DNA of 34,231 bases from Gallionellales bacterium GWA2_60_142 (GTDB taxonomy: Bacteria; Pseudomonadota; Gammaproteobacteria; Burkholderiales; Gallionellaceae). The stretch covers positions 1-34,231 of the forward strand of contig MGWR01000046.1 of the NCBI GenBank assembly GCA_001801085.1, in the 5' to 3' direction. The position numbers and the translations under genes are program-made. Positions within the stretch are counted from its first letter, which is position 1. Each line of letters opens with the position of its first letter. Shown piece by piece: positions 8,063 to 15,985 of the stretch. Under the pieces are notes generated by a model. It had not been told where the DNA came from. It searched no databases and saw nothing but the letters and a program-made list of their open reading frames with translations.

Positions 8063-8469
8063 TCTCCGCACCGGTCCGCGTGCTTTCTATCGCCGACGGC
8101 AAGGCGCAGGTCGAGCCGACCGCGGAGTCCGGCTGCGGCGGTTGCGCCTCGAAAAGTAGCTGCGGCGTGTCCGGCCTGGGCAAGTATTTTTCGCACAACC
8201 GCAAGCCCATAGCAGTGCCTTGCGATGCGAATGTGCAAGCGGGCGACGAGTTGCATCTGAGCATGAGCGAGGGCGATCTGCTCAAGGCCGGGCTGCTGGC
8301 CTACCTGTTGCCGACCGTGCTGGCGCTGGCGGGGGCGGGCATCGCTGCGTCGTTCGGGCTGGGCGACATCGGCGCGGTGCTGGGCGCTGCGAACGGCATG
8401 GCCGCAGGATTTTTGCTGGGGCGCTGGTCGGGCTGGGTGCCGCAGATGCAAGTGCAAAAGTTGAAGTAG
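8059..8469 (+). CDS. rseC: RseC/MucC-family membrane protein
   Basis: A 136-residue protein starting MISAPVRVLSIADGKAQV, overlapping the nifX stop by four bases. It has the family cysteine motif CGGCASKSSCG (C-x2-C-x5-C) near residues 25-35. Two hydrophobic segments follow (LLKAGLLAYLLPTVLALAGA and a second near residue 115). RseC proteins are known from the SoxR-reducing Rsx/Rnf system in Escherichia coli. Its place directly after nifX, with a full rnf operon 6 kb away, suggests it serves assembly or function of this Rnf complex. The family assignment is firm; the role here is inferred. Confidence 0.85.
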   Translation: MISAPVRVLSIADGKAQVEPTAESGCGGCASKSSCGVSGLGKYFSHNRKPIAVPCDANVQAGDELHLSMSEGDLLKAGLLAYLLPTVLALAGAGIAASFGLGDIGAVLGAANGMAAGFLLGRWSGWVPQMQVQKLK

Positions 8470-8479
8470 TTGTCAGGAA

Positions 8480-8633
8480 CCCCCCTTTGAAAAAGGGGGG
8501 CAGGGGGGGATTTAGGTGCAGAGGTAAATCCCTGCGTTGCAAAATCCCCCTGATGGAACTACTAGCCATTCGACTAGGCCGACAAAATACGTCAGCCAAG
8601 TCGCTGGTTATCGGTCCCTCTTTCCAAAGAGGG
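8480..8633. repeat. Composite palindromic repeat, interrupted by a 60-bp element
   Basis: The repeat starts with CCCCCC-TTTGAAAAA-GGGGGG (8480-8500), passes through GGGGGGATTTA and TAAATCCC arms, and ends with CCCTCTTT-CC-AAAGAGGG (8616-8633). It is the same family as 10591-10675. In that copy the words AAATCCCCCT and a following CCAGTCCCCC are adjacent; here they are split by 60 bases (8552-8611). Confidence 0.8.
8552..8611. mobile_element. 60-bp hairpin element, copy A
   Basis: The 60 bases from GATGGAACTACTAGCCATT to CGCTGGTTAT are about 83% identical to 15294-15353, and both copies sit right after CCCCCT inside a palindromic repeat. The core is an imperfect hairpin: CGACTAGGCCGAC (8571-8583), a seven-base loop, GTCAGCCAAGTCG (8591-8603). 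It has no coding capacity beyond a chance peptide. It may be a non-autonomous mobile hairpin. The exact edge is uncertain by one T. Confidence 0.7.
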
Positions 8634-8696
8634 AAGTGGTTACGCGGCGCTCGTCGTCAGAGATTAAGTGAGCAATTCAACCGAAGGAGAAACACC

Positions 8697-9158
8697 ATGA
8701 ACCAGGCAGTCGCAGCAGACCCGTTGTTGTCCACCGATTTCATCCAGGAGATGGTCAAGCAGATGCGCGCCATCGACAGTTACGGCACTTACGACGGCTG
8801 GCCGGTGGAACGCATCCTCGCGCCGTATGTGGTGACCAAGGAACAGCGCCGCGAGATGCCGGTGATCGGCGATCCGGACGAGATCCTGCTGGCGCGCATC
8901 AAGGCGTTCTACAACGCCATCGCCTCGCTGATCGAGAAGGAATGCGGCCAGATGGCCGTGCCCATGATTAACATCACCCACGAAGGTTTCGGCCGCGCGG
9001 TCATCACCGTCGGCAAGCTGGTAGTGATGGACAAGACCCTGCGCGACGTGCACCGCTACGGTTATGAAACCTTGTCGAAGATGAAGGACGAGGCGGACAA
9101 GGTGTTGTCGGTCGCGCTGTCCAGTGTCAGCAAGTATCCCGAAGTCGCGGGAATGTAG
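8697..9158 (+). CDS. NifX-associated nitrogen fixation protein (DUF269)
   Basis: A 153-residue protein starting MNQAVAADPLLSTDFIQEMV after a clear AAGGAG site. The sequence QMRAIDSYGTYDGWPVERIL and the later HEGFGRAVITVGKLVVMDKTLRDVHRYGY are the DUF269 signature. In many diazotrophs this gene follows nifX (orf5 in Azotobacter vinelandii) and it is thought to help FeMo-co maturation. The reading frame is open further upstream (from 8220), but that stretch is the rseC shadow and the repeat, so the start at 8697 is preferred. Confidence 0.93.
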   Translation: MNQAVAADPLLSTDFIQEMVKQMRAIDSYGTYDGWPVERILAPYVVTKEQRREMPVIGDPDEILLARIKAFYNAIASLIEKECGQMAVPMINITHEGFGRAVITVGKLVVMDKTLRDVHRYGYETLSKMKDEADKVLSVALSSVSKYPEVAGM

Positions 9159-9255
9159 TCACTAGTCGTAAGACGTAAGTCGTAAGTTGAAACCCGCGTA
9201 GCGGACAACGCCAACTAACAACTTGCGTCTTCAAACTAAAAGCTGGAGTAAGCAC

Positions 9256-9474
9256 ATGACCGAAGAAGAACTGAAGAGTCTCGACAAGGAAGTAAAGAAG
9301 CTCAAGCGCATCGCCACGGAGTGGGCGGGACAGATGCACGACCTGGTCGAGGAGCGGCTGCCTGCCGGATACAAAGAGATTCCCGGCATCGCGCAATCAA
9401 CTTATGACGCTTGCCAGGCCTGGGCCGAGGCGAACGCGAAACTGGTTGCGGCACAGAAAGAGATTCAAAGCTGA
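9256..9474 (+). CDS. CCE_0567-family (DUF683) small metalloprotein
   Basis: A 72-residue all-helical protein, MTEEELKSLDKEVKKLKRIA..., with a GGAG site at 9245-9248. The length, the coiled-coil-like Lys-rich first helix, the ATEWAGQMHDLVEERLP centre and the IAQSTYDACQAW second helix fit the DUF683 family. That family follows DUF269 in nif operons and a cyanobacterial member (CCE_0567) was reported as a small metal-binding helical protein. The precise function is unknown. Confidence 0.88.
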   Translation: MTEEELKSLDKEVKKLKRIATEWAGQMHDLVEERLPAGYKEIPGIAQSTYDACQAWAEANAKLVAAQKEIQS

Positions 9475-9483
9475 GTACGAACT

Positions 9484-9556
9484 TGTAGGAGCGGCTTCAG
9501 CCGCGATAGGCAGAGTCGCGCATAGCGCAGCAATCGCGGCTGAAGCCGCTCCTACA
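9484..9556. repeat. REP-like inverted repeat, 24-bp perfect arms
   Basis: The arms at 9484-9507 and 9533-9556 (TGTAGGAGCGGCTTCAGCCG... and its exact complement) enclose 25 bases. This word is a very common extragenic palindrome in Pseudomonas and relatives. It fills the gap before fdxB. Confidence 0.9.
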
Positions 9557-9593
9557 GAATGTTGCAGATTTTTTATAGATGACAGGAAATGAC

Positions 9594-9884
9594 ATGGCTA
9601 ACATCACCGGAACCACCCGAGGCGGCAGGCCTTACGAACCCACTTTCGTCACCGAACTGAACGCGGCCAACTGCATCGGCTGCGGCCGCTGCTACAAGGT
9701 CTGCCCGCGCACCGTGTTCGAGCTGGTCGAACGTAGCGAGGACGACGAGAACTACGACGAAGACGAAGACAACAGCATGGTGATGACACTCACCAACGCG
9801 CTGGACTGCATCGGTTGCGGCTCCTGCGGCCGCGTCTGCCCCAAGCAGTGCCACACCCATCAACCCATGCCTGCGGGAGCCTGA
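9594..9884 (+). CDS. fdxB: Nif-specific ferredoxin III (FdxB), 2x[4Fe-4S]
   Basis: A 96-residue ferredoxin; ATG at 9594 is chosen because AGGAAA lies seven bases before it (an ATG at 9579 would add MTGND). The first cluster motif is C27-x2-C30-x2-C33-x3-C37-P and the second C72-x2-C75-x2-C78-x3-C82-P. Between them is an acidic stretch around residues 49-60 (EDDENYDEDEDN), typical of this nif-linked ferredoxin. It probably supplies electrons for FeMo-co assembly or nitrogenase. Confidence 0.94.
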   Translation: MANITGTTRGGRPYEPTFVTELNAANCIGCGRCYKVCPRTVFELVERSEDDENYDEDEDNSMVMTLTNALDCIGCGSCGRVCPKQCHTHQPMPAGA

Positions 9885-9885
9885 T

Positions 9886-10209
9886 ATGCCAAAGCCAGCG
9901 AGACACGTATTCGTCTGTTCCCAGAGCCGTCCAGCCGGACATCCGCGCGGTTCATGCGCGGCAAAAGGTTGCGGCGAAGTGGTGGACGAATTCATGAAGC
10001 AATGGCAGCAGCGCCAGGCGTTCGCCGAGGTGCTGGTGACGCCTAGCGGTTGCATCGGTCCCTGCAGCATGGGGCCGAACGTATTGGTCTACCCCGAGGG
10101 CGTGATGTACAGCAACGTGACCAAGGACGATGTGAGCGAGATATTCGACGAGCATCTGCTGGGCGGCAAAGTTGTCGAGCGGCTGAAGACGCCGGCGGAC
10201 ATCTGGTAG
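9886..10209 (+). CDS. Thioredoxin-like [2Fe-2S] ferredoxin (Shethna type)
   Basis: A 107-residue protein. Cysteines at C11, C24 or C29, C56 and C60 (PSGCIGPCSMGP) fit the thioredoxin-like [2Fe-2S] family that includes Azotobacter FeSI. The start is two bases after the fdxB stop, so the two are co-transcribed. In diazotrophs this ferredoxin is found with nif genes and is linked to electron transfer or conformational protection; which applies here cannot be told. Confidence 0.88.
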   Translation: MPKPARHVFVCSQSRPAGHPRGSCAAKGCGEVVDEFMKQWQQRQAFAEVLVTPSGCIGPCSMGPNVLVYPEGVMYSNVTKDDVSEIFDEHLLGGKVVERLKTPADIW

Positions 10210-10216
10210 CTCGACG

Positions 10217-10576
10217 GTGAGCGATCCACTTCCGGTGGAATTGACGGAGTCGGCTGAAAGTATCGTGCAGGCGCTGCAGCAGGAAGCCGAACGCTATACT
10301 GCAACGGAAGCGGCACCACGGATAGCGCTGGACGGATTGAAGTTCACCCGCGTCATCGACCCGGCCAGCCAGCAATTTGGATACGAAGGCGTGTGGCGCA
10401 ATGCGCGCAATGATCGCTGCGGCACGTTGACCTTCAACGGCGACGGCAGCTTCTACGCCGAGTATGACCTGTTCTGTCCGCACCCGCGCGATGCGCGCTG
10501 GTTCGTGGAGATGGTCACGGCGTGGGGCAATGGCGAAGCGATCAGTTGCGAGGCGCAACTGATTCCCGCGCTGTAA
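10217..10576 (+). CDS. Unknown protein in the nif operon
   Basis: A 119-residue soluble protein read from a GTG at 10217, seven bases after the ferredoxin stop. The N-terminal helix (ELTESAESIVQALQQEAERY) is followed by a beta-rich part (TLTFNGDGSFYAEYDLFCPHPRD) and a short FVEMVTAWGNGEAISCEAQL end. No cofactor motif is clear; two cysteines lie in the C-terminal half. I do not recognise the family. The close spacing indicates it belongs to the nifENX operon. Confidence 0.72.
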   Translation: MSDPLPVELTESAESIVQALQQEAERYTATEAAPRIALDGLKFTRVIDPASQQFGYEGVWRNARNDRCGTLTFNGDGSFYAEYDLFCPHPRDARWFVEMVTAWGNGEAISCEAQLIPAL

Positions 10577-10590
10577 TTAAGTTAGGTATG

Positions 10591-10675
10591 CCCTCTTTGC
10601 AAAGGGGGGATTTGCGGCAGGATGGTTTTTGCAGTCCGCTAAATCCCCCTCCAGTCCCCCTTTAAAAAAGGGGGA
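10591..10675. repeat. Composite palindromic repeat before nifZ (uninterrupted copy)
   Basis: It runs from CCCTCTTTGCAAAGGGGGG (10591-10609) through GGATTTGCGG and CCGCTAAATCC to CCCCCTTTAAAAAAGGGGG (10657-10675). It is the same family as 8480-8633 but lacks the 60-bp insertion, so it serves as an empty-site comparison. Confidence 0.85.
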
Positions 10676-10718
10676 AAGCATATGGTGCAGTCACTTCGGG
10701 CGGAGCATGGTTTGATAG

Positions 10719-10745
10719 CCCCTTTGAAGGACTCAACACGAACGG
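10719..10745 (-). repeat. Decayed copy of the repeat found in nifN
   Basis: Read on the minus strand, CCGTTCGTGTTGAGTCCTTC resembles the arm at 7496-7518 (CCGTTCGTCCTGAGCTTGTC). Only one arm is recognisable. Confidence 0.4.
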
Positions 10746-10778
10746 AATCGAAATCGGACGTACTCGGGAGAACAGATC

Positions 10779-11048
10779 ATGAGCAGATTCCAGATGGGCG
10801 ACATGGTATTCGCCGCGCAAGACCTCTACAACGAAGCGCTGGAAGAAACCGGCGAGAGCGCCATCCCCGGCACCGCCCCCGATGAACTGCTCGCCGCCAC
10901 CGGTACACGCGGCGTGATAGTCAACGTCGGCCATGCCAAGGAAATGCCGGATGAAGAGATCTATCTGGTGCGCTTCGAGATCGACGCGGAAGGCACATTG
11001 GCGGAGCCTGTCGGTTGCCTGAGCGACGAGCTGACCGGGCTGAGTTAA
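10779..11048 (+). CDS. nifZ: NifZ, P-cluster maturation protein
   Basis: An 89-residue protein starting MSRFQMGDMVFAAQDLYNEA, with a GGGAG ribosome-binding site. The beta-barrel-like NifZ domain fills nearly the whole chain: GDMVFAAQDLYNE, then LLAATGTRGVIVNVGH, then IYLVRFE. NifZ helps convert P-cluster precursors on NifDK. It is shorter than some NifZ proteins, which have a C-terminal extension. No new promoter was found in the 200-base repeat region before it. Confidence 0.9.
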   Translation: MSRFQMGDMVFAAQDLYNEALEETGESAIPGTAPDELLAATGTRGVIVNVGHAKEMPDEEIYLVRFEIDAEGTLAEPVGCLSDELTGLS

Positions 11049-11050
11049 AG

Positions 11051-12589
11051 ATGAGCGATGCCCGTGTCGCTACCGTGCTGGCCTATCACGCACGCAGCAA
11101 ACACGCGCTGGATCGGTATGCCGCCGGCCCCGGCACGCTGGACTGGGACGCGCAACCCAAAGCCTTCCGCGATTGGGACGGCGCACAATGCAGCGCATTG
11201 CCGCGCGAAATCGTCGTAGCCGATATCCCCTGGGGCGAACTCGCGGCCCCGCGCCCATCCCTGCCGTTGAACGACGCCAATCTTGGTTCGCTATTGCGCT
11301 TGTGCGTCGGCCTCACCGCCTGGAAAGAATATGCCGGTTCGCGCTGGTCGCTGCGCGCGCATCCCTCGTCCGGCAACCTGCATCCCACCGAGACCTGGCT
11401 CATCAGCGCCGGGGGCGCGGACATCGAGGATGGCCTGTACCACTATCACAATCTCGATCACGCATTGGAGCGCCGCGCATGGGAAAGCGACACGCGCACC
11501 GCAGGCGCGTGGCTGGGTTTCAGCTCCATCCATTGGCGCGAGGCATGGAAATACGGCGAACGCGCCTTCCGCTATTGCCAGCTCGACATGGGGCATGTGC
11601 TGGCCGCAGTAAGCTATGCGGCGGCATTGCACGGCTGGCGTCCGCGCTTGTTGGCGACGGATTCGGCACTGCTTGCGCATAGCTTGGGGACAGACCGAGC
11701 GGATGATTTTGCCGGCGTGGAAAGTGAAGAGGCCGAGGTCATCGTGGCGCTGCACGGGACAGACAATGCTTTTCCAACGGATTGGAAAAACTGGACAGGC
11801 AAACCAAGCCTGTTGGATGCAAAGCCGCTATACCAATGGCCAGTGATCGAGGAGGTGGCGGCAGCAACACGCGGCACTCCGCCCACCTCCAGCCCGGTAT
11901 CAACTCATCCCATTGCCGCAGAGGTTTGCAGTGATGACATCCATGCCGCGCAAGTCATCCTGAAACGGCGCAGTGCCCAAGCCTTCGACGGACAATCGGT
12001 GATGCCGCAGGCCGTGTTCAAACGCATCCTCGCCAGTCTGTTGCCCGGCGGTTCGCCGGTGTGGGAACTGTGGCCGTACACGCCGCGCGTGCATCCGGTG
12101 ATGCTGGTGCATCGCGTCGAAGGTGTCGCCCCCGGCGTGTACGCGCTGCCGCGCAACGTGATTGCAAAGGACACCTTGCGCGCCGCGTTCCGCGAGTCGT
12201 TCACCTGGCAGTCCGTCAATGCGGAATTGCCGCTGTTCCAGTTGGTCGCCGCACGCGCAGGCAAGACCGCGCGCACCTTGTCCTGCCATCAGGACATCGC
12301 CGCGCAGTGCGCCGTCACCTTCATGATGCTGGCGGAATTCGCCGCACCCGTCTCCGCCGATCCGGCTGCCTACCGTCATCTGCATTGGGAAGCGGGCATG
12401 CTGGGACACATCATCACGCTGGAAGCCGAGGCCGCCGGTTGGCGCGGCACCGGCATCGGCTGTTTCTTCGACGATGCGGTGCATGAAGTGCTCGGCCTTA
12501 AAGACGATACATTCCAAGTGGTCTACCACTACGCGGTTGGCATGGCGCTGGACGATCCGCGCATCTCGACTTTGCCTGCTTACGAATGA
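11051..12589 (+). CDS. SagB/ThcOx-type nitroreductase-fold oxidoreductase
   Basis: A 512-residue protein starting MSDARVATVLAYHARSKHAL, two bases after the nifZ stop; an earlier GTG (11015) would overlap nifZ. It has two tandem nitroreductase-like domains, about residues 30-265 and 310-500. Family marks are YHARSKHALDRYA near the start, RAHPSSGNLHPTETW and GLYHYHNLDHALE in the first domain, and HWEAGMLGHIITLEAEAAGWRGTGIG in the second. SagB/ThcOx proteins are FMN-dependent dehydrogenases, best known from azoline-peptide maturation, but no peptide precursor or cyclodehydratase is seen here. Members also occur in nif clusters, where the substrate is unknown. Confidence 0.85.
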   Translation: MSDARVATVLAYHARSKHALDRYAAGPGTLDWDAQPKAFRDWDGAQCSALPREIVVADIPWGELAAPRPSLPLNDANLGSLLRLCVGLTAWKEYAGSRWSLRAHPSSGNLHPTETWLISAGGADIEDGLYHYHNLDHALERRAWESDTRTAGAWLGFSSIHWREAWKYGERAFRYCQLDMGHVLAAVSYAAALHGWRPRLLATDSALLAHSLGTDRADDFAGVESEEAEVIVALHGTDNAFPTDWKNWTGKPSLLDAKPLYQWPVIEEVAAATRGTPPTSSPVSTHPIAAEVCSDDIHAAQVILKRRSAQAFDGQSVMPQAVFKRILASLLPGGSPVWELWPYTPRVHPVMLVHRVEGVAPGVYALPRNVIAKDTLRAAFRESFTWQSVNAELPLFQLVAARAGKTARTLSCHQDIAAQCAVTFMMLAEFAAPVSADPAAYRHLHWEAGMLGHIITLEAEAAGWRGTGIGCFFDDAVHEVLGLKDDTFQVVYHYAVGMALDDPRISTLPAYE

Positions 12590-12605
12590 AACCCAAGGAA
12601 ATGCA

Positions 12606-13070
12606 ATGAACGACCAAGCACTGAAAGACTGGCTGGCACAAGCCGGATTCGACGTGACCGAACCGCTACAGATCGAAAGCACGATCACCAATGCCACCAC
12701 ACCATTGATGCATGCGGCACGCTTGGGTGATCTCAACGTGCTTGCGGCATTGTTGGCGCGCGGTGCCGATCCGGGCAGGATGAATGCCGACAGCAACGGC
12801 GCGTTGTGGTTCGCCTGTTTTGCCGACAGCGCAGCATGTGCTTCCGCGCTCATCCAGGCCGGTGCGCCGCTGGATACGCAGAATGTGAACGGAGCCACCG
12901 CGCTGATCTATTGCGCCTCGACAGGTAAAACACCATTGGTGCGCCTGCTGTTGGATGCGGGAGCGGATGCCGGATTGATGACGCTGGATGATTTCACCGC
13001 GCTGGAGTTGGCGGCGAACATCCACTGCATGCGCATGCTCAAAGAAGCGCGCGGGGCGGCGCATGTCTGA
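12606..13070 (+). CDS. Ankyrin-repeat protein
   Basis: A 154-residue protein with an AAGGAA site before ATG 12606. Three ankyrin repeats are visible: TPLMHAARLGDLNVLAALLARGADP, then ALWFACFADSAACASALIQAGAP, then TALIYCASTGKTPLVRLLLDAGADA, with a partial fourth (TALELAANIHCMRMLKEA). It is probably a cytoplasmic protein-protein adaptor. It overlaps the next gene by eight bases. The partner may be a nif enzyme, but this is inferred only from position. Confidence 0.85.
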   Translation: MNDQALKDWLAQAGFDVTEPLQIESTITNATTPLMHAARLGDLNVLAALLARGADPGRMNADSNGALWFACFADSAACASALIQAGAPLDTQNVNGATALIYCASTGKTPLVRLLLDAGADAGLMTLDDFTALELAANIHCMRMLKEARGAAHV

Positions 13071-13380
13071 GCCATTTTCTTTTGAAGTCGGCAGCATGCA
13101 GCATCGCGTGCTGGGCAAACAGATAAGTTTGAAACTTGCCGACGATCTGGTGTTGCGACTTACGCCTGCGGAAGCCTCCAGCCTGTCCTTCGCACTGGTC
13201 GCCGTGCGCGACGGCATCAGCCCTGAGCGCGAGATATACATGAGCCCCATCGCCAGTGACGGCGCATTCGTCGGCAAGGTACACGATGCGGGTATGCGTA
13301 TCGCCACGCCCCAGGGGGAACTCGATCTGGATTGGGCGATCATCGGAAAATTGGCAGAAAATCTGGCAACTGTCATTTGA
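13063..13380 (+). CDS. Unknown protein coupled to the ankyrin gene
   Basis: A 105-residue soluble protein starting at ATG 13063 inside the end of the ankyrin gene. It is beta-rich (HRVLGKQISLKLADDLVLRL), with a helix PAEASSLSFALVAVRDG and a C-terminal DLDWAIIGKLAENLATV. There is no cysteine and no metal motif. I do not recognise it. The eight-base overlap suggests co-translation with the ankyrin protein and perhaps a complex. Confidence 0.72.
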   Translation: MSEPFSFEVGSMQHRVLGKQISLKLADDLVLRLTPAEASSLSFALVAVRDGISPEREIYMSPIASDGAFVGKVHDAGMRIATPQGELDLDWAIIGKLAENLATVI

Positions 13381-13445
13381 TTAAGTAGAATCGCGCACCC
13401 TTGAGATGCAGCAATCCTGCATTCGAACAAAACCCGGAAGAGAAA

Positions 13446-13823
13446 ATGATAAGAATGTTTTTCAGGATGCTGCGCTTGGTGTTGATGCCGTTCATGCTGC
13501 TATGGGCGAAACTGGCGATGCCAAAAGGTATGGTGCGCAGCGCGGAGGCGCGACAGCAGATCGATCTGGAGTGCAGCCAATTGGCGCTGTACCATTTCAA
13601 AACCTGCCCGTTCTGCATCAAGGTGCGCCACGAGATGGGCAGATTATCTCTGCCGGTCACACTACACGATGCCCAGCATGTATCCGAACATCGCGATGCC
13701 CTGTTGCAAGGCGGCGGCAAGATACAGACGCCGTGCTTGCGTATCACCGATGCACAAGGTCAGGTGCAATGGATGTACGAGTCCGACGACATCATCAAGT
13801 ATTTGCAGCAGCGGTTTGCGTGA
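13446..13823 (+). CDS. Membrane-anchored glutaredoxin-like protein
   Basis: A 125-residue protein. Residues 1-24 (MIRMFFRMLRLVLMPFMLLW) form one hydrophobic segment. The rest is a glutaredoxin fold with CPFC in YHFKTCPFCIKVRHEM, the TPCL cis-proline region (KIQTPCLRI) and YESDDIIKYLQQRF. Start ATG 13446 follows GGAAGAG. It is the last plus-strand gene before the convergent rnf operon. It probably handles thiol or glutathione chemistry at the membrane; a nif role is not shown. Confidence 0.83.
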   Translation: MIRMFFRMLRLVLMPFMLLWAKLAMPKGMVRSAEARQQIDLECSQLALYHFKTCPFCIKVRHEMGRLSLPVTLHDAQHVSEHRDALLQGGGKIQTPCLRITDAQGQVQWMYESDDIIKYLQQRFA

Positions 13824-13951
13824 TGGGCTTGGGCTGGTTGATTAGAGTGCCATTGAGGTCAGCTTCGAATTCGCTTGCTACAGAAACTCGCAAGTTCACA
13901 TAGACAAGTAAGTCTTCTCGTAACCAACTTCATCAGGCTTCCAGCCGCGTG

Positions 13952-14281
13952 TCACTGGCCGAAGGCCGCGCTCAAATTTTCAGAGACGAACTCCGCCCTT
14001 GAGGTGGAGTTGTTCTCCTGTCCGTGTGACGCGCACCAGGCGGAGAGCTCCTCGGGGACGATCAGGCATTCGATCGCGCGCACGCCGGAGCGCTGGAATT
14101 CGCTGCGGGCTTTGATCGCTACGGCTTTCCATTTTTCGAAGCTGTCCTCGAAGCATTCCGGGTCGGTCGCCGAGGCTTTCACTTGCGCCCAGGTTTCTTC
14201 GTTGTACCAGGTGAGGCCGATGATGAGTGCCTGGCTGCGCTTCTTGGCTTTCAGGCGTTGCGAGAGTGTCGGTTTTCTCAT
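13952..14281 (-). CDS. Unknown protein at the end of the rnf-nifF-cowN operon
   Basis: A 109-residue protein read from ATG 14281 (an ATG at 14308 would add nine residues with no better ribosome-binding site). The start is very basic (MRKPTLSQRLKAKKRSQ), then LIIGLTWYNEETWAQVKA and a helical WKAVAIKARSEFQRSG. Only two cysteines and no cofactor motif are present. It is transcribed in the same direction as cowN, 80 bases further on, so it is likely the last gene of that operon. The family is not recognised. Confidence 0.62.
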   Translation of the reverse strand: MRKPTLSQRLKAKKRSQALIIGLTWYNEETWAQVKASATDPECFEDSFEKWKAVAIKARSEFQRSGVRAIECLIVPEELSAWCASHGQENNSTSRAEFVSENLSAAFGQ

Positions 14282-14361
14282 GGTCTTTAGTATGTGTGTC
14301 AAAAACATGCGATGCGGTTTTTATTGCGCATAGCCATCTATCGAGATTGCTGATGCAGGCG

Positions 14362-14664
14362 TCAGCAGCACTCCTCTTCAAGATTAAATAATAGTGCCAG
14401 CGCATCTTCGTCGGCGAGTTTCTCGAATAGTTCTCGTATCTGGTTGATGTGACTATGCACCAGAAAGAGGTCATCCGGCGCAGGGCCGCTACTTGGGGTG
14501 CGTTTGCTCATGAAATATTCCCAGAACGGTTCTGGTTGGCCGGATTCGGCCAGATGCTTATCGATCAGTTCTATCACGCGACGAGCGTTGCCGTCGCAAT
14601 CGATGCCGATGAAGCTAACGTAGCGGTCGGTTTGCTTCTGGCAATCGCAATCTTTTTTTGTCAT
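14362..14664 (-). CDS. cowN: CowN, protects nitrogenase from carbon monoxide
   Basis: A 100-residue protein with the CowN signature TDRYVSFIGIDCDGNARRVI near the start, PFWEYFMSKR in the middle and DDLFLVHSHINQIRELFE followed by LLFNLEEECC at the end. CowN sustains N2-dependent growth when CO is present. An extra N-terminal CDCQK segment (residues 6-10) gives two more cysteines. It starts 16 bases after the nifF stop, so it is in the same transcript. Confidence 0.95.
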   Translation of the reverse strand: MTKKDCDCQKQTDRYVSFIGIDCDGNARRVIELIDKHLAESGQPEPFWEYFMSKRTPSSGPAPDDLFLVHSHINQIRELFEKLADEDALALLFNLEEECC

Positions 14665-14680
14665 CGTTTTGTGCGCTGCA

Positions 14681-15366
<686 letters not shown>

Positions 15367-15388
15367 AACGCTCTGCCCTCGGACTCGG

Positions 15389-15946
15389 TTAGACCGGACC
15401 GCGTCCTGCGCGAGTGAGTTCCACGGTGCGCGTTAGCGCCTCATCGAAGCTGACCTTGTCGCCCTTGGGCTTGTAGTCGGACAGCGCCTTGTACACGGTG
15501 GCGATTTTGCCGGTCGGGGACTGGCCCTTGAAGTCGCTCTTGTCGAGTGCGGCGATGTCGATGAGTTCGTTCCAGATCAGGCCTTCCTGCATGCCGATAG
15601 CGGCGATGGAGAGACCGCCCAGGTCGATCACCAGCGGCTTGTTGATGTTCACGACGAACATGATGACCTTCACGTCAGGCGCGAAATCGGCCTGGTAGTA
15701 AGCCAGCACCTTGGGCAAGAGTGCCAGGTCATCCAGGCTGCCGACATAGAGCTTGATCTTGTCGTTCTCGGCCAGCACCACGGTGTTCTTGATGGTGTGC
15801 ACGGGGGGCTTGAGGTGGCCGTGAGCATCGCCGACTTCGCCGAGCTCCAGCACCAGATCGCCGCGATAGCTCGCATAGCTGCCCTCGGATTCCTTGAAGT
15901 TCATGTTGAACAGCAGGCCTTTTGGTTCGTAGGTGTCGAATAGCAT
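15389..15946 (-). CDS. Unknown protein between rnfH and nifF
   Basis: A 185-residue soluble protein starting MLFDTYEPKGLLFNMNFKES. It looks alpha/beta: VLAENDKIKLYVGSLDDLAL, then DVKVIMFVVNINKPLVIDLG, then a helical end rich in Lys and Asp. There is no cysteine, signal peptide or membrane segment. I do not recognise a domain. Position within the rnfABCDGEH-nifF-cowN run suggests a role with electron supply to nitrogenase, but that is only context. Confidence 0.75.
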   Translation of the reverse strand: MLFDTYEPKGLLFNMNFKESEGSYASYRGDLVLELGEVGDAHGHLKPPVHTIKNTVVLAENDKIKLYVGSLDDLALLPKVLAYYQADFAPDVKVIMFVVNINKPLVIDLGGLSIAAIGMQEGLIWNELIDIAALDKSDFKGQSPTGKIATVYKALSDYKPKGDKVSFDEALTRTVELTRAGRGPV

Positions 15947-15985
15947 GGTTTTACTCTCTTGAGGGTGGGTTGAAAAAAATGAAAC

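Noticed and set aside
9168-9240. Possible repeat in the gap between DUF269 and the CCE_0567-like gene
   Set aside because: The words GTAAGACGTAAGTCGTAAGTT and CAACTTGCGTCTT suggest a weak inverted repeat, but the match is poor and no second copy was seen, so I did not call it.
10577-10778. A separate sigma54 promoter for nifZ
   Set aside because: The closest match has nine instead of ten bases between GG and GC and lies within the palindromic repeat.
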